The notes beneath the pieces are model-generated. The model searched no databases. It worked only from the letters and a program-made list of their open reading frames with translations, and was not told the origin of the DNA. This document shows, one piece after another, positions 31,134 to 35,206 of a stretch of 35,206 nt of DNA (the first letter of the stretch is position 1; every line of letters begins with the position of its first letter). Source of the stretch: a virus; the IMG/VR virus record IMGVR_UViG_3300031525_000821, positions 1-35,206 of that record, one strand, 5' to 3'. A program made the translations under genes and the position numbers.

Positions 31134-31382
31134 GTGGGCGAACAGCATGTCGGCGCGTGGATCGTGAAAGTAGTCGGCGGACACGTAGACGTGTCCGCGG
31201 CGTGGGTGGTGCGCATCGGCGCGATGACAGGGGCCAGCCGCGTCACGACCGAGCCCGGGAAGGCGGTGTTCACCACCCGAGCCACGGCGCTCGACTGGAT
31301 GAAGGCAAACCACGCGTCCGCGGGGTGCGCGGTTCCGCTGGCTGATGAGCTGCTTGAGTGCGAGGCCCGACGGACGCCATGA
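31134..31382 (+). CDS. Small-paralog array member 5, 82 aa
   Basis: GTG 31134 with TAAGGA ten bases upstream (31119-31124). GAWIVKVVGGHVDVSAAWVV opens, AVFTTRATALDWMKA is the middle segment, GCAVPLADELLECEARR the tail. First gene of a seven-gene run (31134-32961) with 4-base or shorter overlaps. The GAGGC within the tail codons serves as Shine-Dalgarno of member 6. Its upstream stretch (GGGTAAGGAxCCGGGGCGTG-like) closely resembles the one before member 12 at 34564. Confidence 0.7.
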   Translation: MGEQHVGAWIVKVVGGHVDVSAAWVVRIGAMTGASRVTTEPGKAVFTTRATALDWMKANHASAGCAVPLADELLECEARRTP

Positions 31383-31642
31383 AGCAAGCGTGGATCCTGC
31401 GGGAGTTGCCTGACGAGCCTGACGTGGCGCTCTCGTCGGTCTGGCGGAGACCTACGCTCTACGTAAGCGTGTACGGTGACGATTGCGCGGTCTTCGCCCT
31501 TTCGGCAGCAAAGGTGTTCCGGTCGGCAGCTTGCGCAGAGCGTCACCGTCGTCGTCTTTTGATGCCCGATCGGTGGACCGTGGTTCCGTTCGCGGACGCG
31601 ATGCTCGATTACGAGGCGGCGCGCCATGAGGCGGCCCGATGA
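31379..31642 (+). CDS. Small-paralog array member 6, 87 aa
   Basis: ATG 31379 overlaps the previous stop (ATGA). KQAWILRELPDEPDV opens; AVFALSAAKVFRSAACAE is the middle; RWTVVPFADAMLDYEAARHE the tail, with the last EAAR duplicated (EAARHEAAR). Two free Cys. Function unknown, as for all members. Confidence 0.7.
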   Translation: MKQAWILRELPDEPDVALSSVWRRPTLYVSVYGDDCAVFALSAAKVFRSAACAERHRRRLLMPDRWTVVPFADAMLDYEAARHEAAR

Positions 31643-31902
31643 GCCGCGATGCTGGCTGGGTCCTGAAGTCGCGGATGACGGCGGAGTACTTTGTGGCTGG
31701 GGTTCGGACGGGAGGTACTTGGTACACCGGGGTTCGGACGGGAGGTGCTTGGTACACCGTCGCGCCCTACTGTTCGATGGGCCGCGTGTTCTGGACGGAA
31801 GCCGACGCCCAGGAGGCCCGCGGTCGCCTCGACGACCCGGAGACGTGGATCGTGGTCCCGTTGGCGGATGAACTGCTGGAACAGGAGGCCCGACGCCGAT
31901 GA
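31639..31902 (+). CDS. Small-paralog array member 7 with internal repeat, 87 aa
   Basis: ATG 31639 (ATGA overlap). GWVLKSRMTAEYFVA opens, then two copies of GVRTGGxWYT, then RVFWTEADAQEARGRL, then WIVVPLADELLEQEARRR. The repeated aromatic strand may lengthen a beta-hairpin. AGGAGGC in the tail codons (31884-31890) is the Shine-Dalgarno of member 8. Confidence 0.72.
   Translation: MSRDAGWVLKSRMTAEYFVAGVRTGGTWYTGVRTGGAWYTVAPYCSMGRVFWTEADAQEARGRLDDPETWIVVPLADELLEQEARRR
31701..31760 (+). repeat. Tandem 30-base duplication (2 copies) inside array member 7
   Basis: Units 31701-31730 and 31731-31760 start GGTTCGGACGGGAGGT and differ at only two or three positions. In frame (10 residues each). Confidence 0.85.
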
Positions 31903-32189
31903 CCTGGGTCTTGGTCTGTAGACGCCCCGGCGCGCAACGCGGCGCGCAACGCGGCGCGCAACGCGGCGCGCAACGCGGCGATACTTATTACGCCCGGGAC
32001 CTGCGTTCGCACGGTGAAGACTGGCCATACACGCTCATGCTCGACTTCGCCCAGGAGTTCTCGACCGAGCAAGCCGCGCTCGCGCATCGGATAGAGCACC
32101 CCAGCGATGATCACGAGCTTGTGGTGGCGGGTCCTTGGATCGTGGTTCCGCTGGCGGATGAGCTGCTGGAACGGGAGGCGCGGCGCTGA
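31899..32189 (+). CDS. Small-paralog array member 8 with GAQR repeat, 96 aa
   Basis: ATG 31899 (ATGA overlap). TWVLVCRRP opens, then four GAQR units, then DTYYARDLRSHG, then EFSTEQAALAHRIEH, then WIVVPLADELLEREARR. The tail is closest to the family consensus. The basic repeat could contact nucleic acid or simply be a tolerated expansion. Confidence 0.72.
   Translation: MTWVLVCRRPGAQRGAQRGAQRGAQRGDTYYARDLRSHGEDWPYTLMLDFAQEFSTEQAALAHRIEHPSDDHELVVAGPWIVVPLADELLEREARR
31929..31980 (+). repeat. 12-base microsatellite, 4.3 copies, inside array member 8
   Basis: GGCGCGCAACGC repeats exactly four times (31929-31976), plus GGCG. In frame, encoding GAQR. Perfect identity means a very recent or actively slipping repeat. 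Confidence 0.95.
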
Positions 32190-32467
32190 TGAGCTGGGTC
32201 CTGAAGCAGGCGGCGTTCCACGACGGCCGTGTACCTAAGGAGCCCCCCGCGCCGTACTACCTGGGCAGGACTCGCCCCGTGGCTCAGGACTCCGCGGCGG
32301 CGTGGTACACGAGTCCTGGGGACGCGATCGAATTCACGACCGAGCAGGATGCACGGGACTTCGTTCAGGAGCGGGGGATCCTCGGGGAGTGGCGACCCGT
32401 TGATCTCGCGGGTGAACTGCTGGCGCGCGAGGCTGCGGGCCCGAGCGGCAAGCCGGACCGCGGATGA
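32189..32467 (+). CDS. Small-paralog array member 9, 92 aa
   Basis: ATG 32189 shares a base with the previous stop (TGATG); GGGAGG in the tail codons of member 8 is its Shine-Dalgarno. SWVLKQAAFHDGRVPKEPPA opens, AIEFTTEQDARDFVQ is the middle, WRPVDLAGELLAREAAG the tail, with a short polar extension (PSGKPDRG). Confidence 0.7.
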   Translation: MSWVLKQAAFHDGRVPKEPPAPYYLGRTRPVAQDSAAAWYTSPGDAIEFTTEQDARDFVQERGILGEWRPVDLAGELLAREAAGPSGKPDRG

Positions 32468-32474
32468 GGACCCG

Positions 32475-32699
32475 ATGCCCTGGATCCTGAAGCAGGACAG
32501 ACCCTGGCCCTGGTACGTGTGGCGCGCGTTCCCAGCGCTCGTCGCCAACGGGGCGTACCACATGACCGATAGCCCCGGGAGGGCGCTCGCGTTTGACACG
32601 TGGGCCGAGGCCGACCGCTTCCGTAGCCCCAGTCTCGACCTCCATTGTGTCAACCAGGCGGACGAGACGCTGTCGTGGGCCGCGGCCCAGCACCCGTGA
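32475..32699 (+). CDS. Small-paralog array member 10, 74 aa
   Basis: ATG 32475 with GAGGA just upstream (32466-32470). PWILKQDRPWPWYVWRAFPA opens; ALAFDTWAEADRF is the middle; the tail is divergent (HCVNQADETLSWAAAQ). It is very Trp-rich. The only member in the run that starts after, rather than overlapping, the previous stop. Confidence 0.62.
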   Translation: MPWILKQDRPWPWYVWRAFPALVANGAYHMTDSPGRALAFDTWAEADRFRSPSLDLHCVNQADETLSWAAAQHP

Positions 32700-32961
32700 A
32701 GGCCGCGAAGCCCGTGTGGATCGTGAGATTCGGGTCGCGACGATCGACGATGTGGGCCTGCCTTGCTGGCTTTACTTGTACATGGACGCCAACGACGACG
32801 TTGAGGCGACGAGCTGGCTTGACCTCGCGACCGAGTTCCCTCGTTCGGGGGAGGCGCGCCGGCTTCTGAAGCGGGGGGGTCTAGGCCCCGTGGGCTGGGA
32901 ACCCGTGGACCTCGCGGACGAGATGCCTGAACACGCGTTGGAGCACGAGTCGCGGCGCTGA
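32696..32961 (+). pseudogene. Small-paralog array member 11, frameshifted
   Basis: GTG 32696 (GTGA overlap) begins KAAKPVWIVRFGSR in the family style, but that frame loses similarity and stops at 32869. The -1 frame carries the rest: LPCWLYLYMDANDDVEATSW, LATEFPRSGEARRLL, GWEPVDLADEMPEHALEHES to TGA 32961. The shift lies between about 32720 and 32777. It could be a decayed copy or a sequence error; no slippery site was seen. Confidence 0.55.
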
Positions 32962-32985
32962 GTCGCGGCGCTGAGTCGCGGCGCT
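32947..32985 (+). repeat. 13-base tandem repeat (3 copies) at a stop codon
   Basis: GAGTCGCGGCGCT repeats exactly at 32947-32959, 32960-32972 and 32973-32985, then GAG. The unit is not a multiple of three. The first copy ends member 11 (SRR then TGA across the junction). Confidence 0.9.
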
Positions 32986-33137
32986 GAGCAGAAACCTGTC
33001 TGCGGGGCGTTCGGGCTCAACGGCGTAGGCGCGCTCTAGCGTGCGTCTCCGTGGAGCCTCCTTGGGAACCCGGGCCAGTATATCGCCGGACGCGCCAGAA
33101 GCGTCTCGTGTGGCCGCGACGCCCCCCGGGCGCCCGC

Positions 33138-33170
33138 TCGGAGCTTCCTCGGAGCTTCCTCGGAGCCTCC
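33138..33170 (+). repeat. 11-base tandem repeat (3 copies) in the 32962-33224 gap
   Basis: TCGGAGCTTCC at 33138-33148 and 33149-33159, then TCGGAGCCTCC at 33160-33170. The 263-base gap otherwise holds no convincing gene; it contains a promoter-like sequence near its right end. Confidence 0.85.
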
Positions 33171-33185
33171 TCCCGCGCCCCACGC

Positions 33186-33215
33186 TTGCGGCAAGGGCTG
33201 CCGCGCCGGTACAAT
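33186..33215 (+). promoter_or_regulatory. Sigma70-like promoter close to the next start codon
   Basis: TTGCGG 33186-33191 and TACAAT 33210-33215 with an 18-base spacer. The -10 is near-consensus. Initiation would fall about 33221-33223, next to ATG 33225, giving a leaderless or nearly leaderless mRNA. No Shine-Dalgarno is present before that ATG, which fits. Confidence 0.45.
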
Positions 33216-33224
33216 GCCCTCTCC

Positions 33225-34079
33225 ATGCCGAGAAAGTTCCGTCCCCCGGTCGACCCCGCGCTGCGCCAGAAGCGCCCCGCGCTGCCCCGTACGCGCGCGC
33301 TCTACGATGAGTATGTCGAGCAGTTCCGCCGGGATAGCCGCATCGCCCGGGTCGCCGCCCACTTCGGCGTCACGTGGACGACGGCCCGGATCGTCTACCA
33401 CGACGGGTGGGTCGGGATCCCCTGGGCCCGGCCGATCAAGAAGGTCCTGGAGCAGGACGTCTTCGAGGAGGAGAACCGGTCCCGGGAACAAGCCCGCCGC
33501 GACCGCGCCCGGGAGCTAGAGGCCCGGGAAGCCGAGCAGGAAGCGAAGCGCGAGGCCCTGAAAGCCGAGCGACAACGGGCCCAAAACGAAGAGGCCACGC
33601 TGGTCACCAGCACCCGCCGAGGCCTCCAGCAGCTTGCCTCAGTCGTGCTGGCGCTGAGCCCCGCGGCGGCCCAGATGGTCCGGGTCGTGATGCGCGAGGC
33701 GTTCGACGAGACCGTCGGGCCGGACGGCAAGCCCCAGTACACGCCCAAAGCCATCCCGACGATCAAGCCCGACGCCGCGATGAAGTACCTGAACGCCATG
33801 GCCCAGATGGCGGCCCGCGTGACCGTCGCGGGCGTGGATCTTTCGCACTTTGCCGCCGAACGCCGTGGGCCGGAGCCCACGGTGGGCGCGGTTGAGATGA
33901 CGGAGGAGGAGAACGAGGAGGCGTTGCAGCACGCCCGCTCCATCCTGTGGAGCCTCGACGAGGAGGCCCGGCTGAAGCGGGAGGACGCGTACCCGCGGCC
34001 CGAGGCCCCGGCGGTCGCGCGGGAGGACGCCCCGGACAAGCCCTCGATCGGGCCCCAAAACCCGGGCGAAGTGCACTAA
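33225..34079 (+). CDS. Helix-turn-helix and coiled-coil protein, possible small terminase subunit
   Basis: 284 aa from ATG 33225; the frame is open upstream but the tandem-repeat gap precedes it. Residues ~25-65 look like a helix-turn-helix (YDEYVEQFRRDSRIARVAAH, FGVTWTTARIVYHDGW). A long charged coiled coil follows (about 80-125, EAEQEAKREALKAERQRAQ), then a helical domain and an acidic, Pro-rich tail. DNA-binding plus an oligomerising coil is the plan of phage small terminase subunits, and its place after the replication genes would fit the start of a packaging module. No large terminase is seen before the window ends, so a transcription regulator is an equal alternative. Confidence 0.6.
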   Translation: MPRKFRPPVDPALRQKRPALPRTRALYDEYVEQFRRDSRIARVAAHFGVTWTTARIVYHDGWVGIPWARPIKKVLEQDVFEEENRSREQARRDRARELEAREAEQEAKREALKAERQRAQNEEATLVTSTRRGLQQLASVVLALSPAAAQMVRVVMREAFDETVGPDGKPQYTPKAIPTIKPDAAMKYLNAMAQMAARVTVAGVDLSHFAAERRGPEPTVGAVEMTEEENEEALQHARSILWSLDEEARLKREDAYPRPEAPAVAREDAPDKPSIGPQNPGEVH

Positions 34080-34080
34080 A

Positions 34081-34145
34081 GGTATATACCTTTGCTTGCG
34101 GGTATATACCTTTGCTTGCGGGTATATACCCGAAGGTATATACCC
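34081..34145. repeat. Four copies of the palindrome GGTATATACC: candidate operator or iteron array
   Basis: Perfect palindromes at 34081-34090, 34101-34110, 34121-34130 and 34135-34144. The first three are spaced exactly 20 bases with identical spacers TTTGCTTGCG; the last two are separated by CGAA and form an 11-bp hairpin (34120-34130 with 34135-34145). Very AT-rich against its background. It fills the gap between the coiled-coil gene and the next start (ATG 34153). Likely a cooperative protein-binding site (repressor operator, partition or replication site); the last hairpin could also act in RNA. Confidence 0.85.
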
Positions 34146-34152
34146 CGGATTC

Positions 34153-34569
34153 ATGGCAGCTAAACAGAAGCGACTGTTGGTTTGGTCGGCGAGGGCAGAG
34201 GCGGCCCTTCGTCGCGCGGAAACGGAGCGGAGGGCCTCCTTGGGTCGGGAGCTTCTCCCGCGCGAGAAGTCTGCAAGCTCCGTTGTGCTCTGGGCCCTTG
34301 AGTCGGTCGGGTCTCCGCGACCTACTATCCGTGAGCGTGTCCGCGAGAAGGTTGTGCAGGCTCATGTGTATCTTGAGGGCGACCCCGTGGGCGAGCAACA
34401 CGACGCTGCCGTCGCCATGGCTAGGCTGCGCGAGATCGAGGCGCACCCTGAGCGCCTCGTGAGGGGCGAAGAACTGGGGAAGCTCCTTGATGGGCTGGCG
34501 GAGTTCCCCGAGCCCTTGGTCGAGTACGACGACCCTCGGGTTGCCGCGAAGAAGGCCCGGCGCGGGTAA
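34153..34569 (+). CDS. Hypothetical basic helical protein, 138 aa
   Basis: ATG 34153, eight bases after the last palindrome, with no Shine-Dalgarno, so translation may be leaderless. AAKQKRLLVWSARAEAALRR opens; the rest is charged helices ending VAAKKARRG. Palindromic operator-like sites directly before it suggest it is regulated through them, or encodes the protein that binds them. No helix-turn-helix was recognised with confidence. Confidence 0.6.
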   Translation: MAAKQKRLLVWSARAEAALRRAETERRASLGRELLPREKSASSVVLWALESVGSPRPTIRERVREKVVQAHVYLEGDPVGEQHDAAVAMARLREIEAHPERLVRGEELGKLLDGLAEFPEPLVEYDDPRVAAKKARRG

Positions 34570-34579
34570 GGACCGGGGC

Positions 34580-34912
34580 GTGCCCTGGATCATCAAGCTC
34601 ACGGAGCTGGCCACGACGCACTGGCCCTCCCCGGGACGGACGGCGTACCTGCGGGCGTGGCCCCAAGGCCCTGTTGGGTGGCGCGCCGTCCAGATGACGC
34701 ACATCGTCGCGACCGACGGCGCGGCCGTTTGGGTGCCAGAGCTGAGCCTGGCGAAGGTGTTCGCCACCGAGGAGATCGCGCGCGCCGCGGCGGACCGATG
34801 CCGGTCCAAGATCGGGGAGGCGCGGTTTGTGCGGCTTGAGTTCGCGGACTGGGCGGGGGAACTGTTGGAGCGAGAAGCCGCCCACGCTGGGGGTAAGGGA
34901 CCGCGAACGTGA
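34580..34912 (+). CDS. Small-paralog array member 12 (detached copy), 110 aa
   Basis: GTG 34580 with GGGTAAGGA upstream (34564-34572), nearly identical to the sequence before member 5. PWIIKLTELATTHWPSPGR opens, LAKVFATEEIARAAADR is the middle, FVRLEFADWAGELLEREAA the tail, with a Gly/Lys-rich extension. It is 1.6 kb from the main array, behind the coiled-coil and unknown genes. Its stop overlaps the tnpB start (GTGA at 34909). Confidence 0.68.
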   Translation: MPWIIKLTELATTHWPSPGRTAYLRAWPQGPVGWRAVQMTHIVATDGAAVWVPELSLAKVFATEEIARAAADRCRSKIGEARFVRLEFADWAGELLEREAAHAGGKGPRT

Positions 34913-35206
34913 AGATCCTCCGAGCGTACAAGACCGAGCTGGACCCCACGGTCTCCCAGACCGAGCAGCTCCTACAGCACGCCGGTTGCGCTCGCTGGGC
35001 TTACAACTGGGGTCTCCGAAGGAAGATCGAGTCCTACGAAGCTACGGGCAAGAGTCCGTCCTGGGTGGATCTCAACCGCGAGCTGAACGTGATCAAGAAG
35101 CTCCCCAAGGAAGCCGGCGGGGTCCCGTGGATGTACGAGTCCTCGAAGTGTGCCCCGCAGGAAGCGCTCCGAAACCTTGATCGAGCCTTTGAGGGCTTCT
35201 TTCGTC
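34909..35206 (+). CDS. tnpB: TnpB-type RNA-guided nuclease, N-terminal part (runs off the window)
   Basis: GTG 34909 begins KILRAYKTELDPTVSQTEQ, then CARWAYNWGLRRKIESYEA, then NRELNVIKKLPKE, then ALRNLDRAFEGFF, the standard N-terminal helix-turn-helix and wedge opening of IS605/IS607 OrfB (TnpB). The RuvC part is outside the window. TAAGGGA 34894-34900 is its Shine-Dalgarno, and it overlaps array member 12 by four bases, so it is translated with the phage operon. No left-end hairpin was seen upstream. Full length and activity cannot be judged. Confidence 0.85.
   Translation, partial: MKILRAYKTELDPTVSQTEQLLQHAGCARWAYNWGLRRKIESYEATGKSPSWVDLNRELNVIKKLPKEAGGVPWMYESSKCAPQEALRNLDRAFEGFFR

Noticed and set aside
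31929-31980. CRISPR-like repeat array
   Set aside because: The 12-base units are contiguous without spacers and encode an in-frame GAQR repeat.
34081-34145. CRISPR array at the GGTATATACC repeats
   Set aside because: The spacers are identical and only 10 or 4 bases long; this is a protein-binding or hairpin array.

Overview
The window looks like one strand of a large, GC-rich (my estimate is 65-70% G+C) double-stranded DNA phage genome. Nearly every gene reads left to right. Most neighbours overlap by 4-14 bases (ATGA, GTGA, TTGA), and GTG and TTG starts are common. The content points to a lytic-type phage with its own replication machinery: a DnaB-type helicase, a DnaG-type primase, a family A DNA polymerase, a T4 gp32-like single-strand binding protein, an SbcD/SbcC (gp47/gp46-like) nuclease pair and a FEN-type 5' nuclease. 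Nucleotide-pool enzymes accompany them (dCTP deaminase, deoxynucleotidase, P-loop kinase, a ThyX-like protein). The host cannot be named from sequence alone; high G+C and a possible near-leaderless promoter would fit an actinobacterium, a Deinococcus relative or a similar high-GC host.

Layout. 1-4.4 kb: two hypothetical genes, a winged-helix initiator-like gene with a GATC-rich repeat cluster inside it (candidate origin), the DnaB-like helicase and an HNH nuclease. 4.4-7.4 kb: a Dam-like adenine methyltransferase, two unknown genes, the primase, and a remnant of an IS605-type tnpB fused to the primase end. 7.5-14 kb: a Pro/Ala-rich protein, a DNA polymerase with a uracil-DNA-glycosylase-like N-terminus and a 342-residue intein, two small genes and the SSB with its own leader and terminator. 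14-18.5 kb: SbcD, a small gene, SbcC and two unknown genes. 18.5-23.7 kb: a 1328-residue adenine methyltransferase-SNF2 helicase fusion, two small genes and a ZRANB3-type HNH nuclease. 23.7-29.6 kb: deoxynucleotidase, a double-module ThyX-like protein, an IS200/IS605-type element carrying an IsrB-like gene with a probable omega RNA, a P-loop kinase, the 5' nuclease and dCTP deaminase.

29.6-33 kb and 34.6 kb: twelve small genes (two of them frameshifted) that share a C-terminal signature close to W-x-VVPLADELLEREARR, with a short WxxK/R opening and a variable middle. This tandem paralog family is the strongest candidate for an undescribed system here. One small gene in this stretch reads on the minus strand. 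33-34.6 kb: a helix-turn-helix/coiled-coil protein (possible small terminase), then four copies of the palindrome GGTATATACC, then an unknown gene. The window ends inside a tnpB gene that overlaps the last paralog by four bases.

Mobile or selfish DNA is frequent: an intein, an IsrB element, one tnpB, one tnpB remnant and two HNH genes, mostly placed in or beside replication and nucleotide-metabolism genes. No tRNA, rRNA or CRISPR array was seen.
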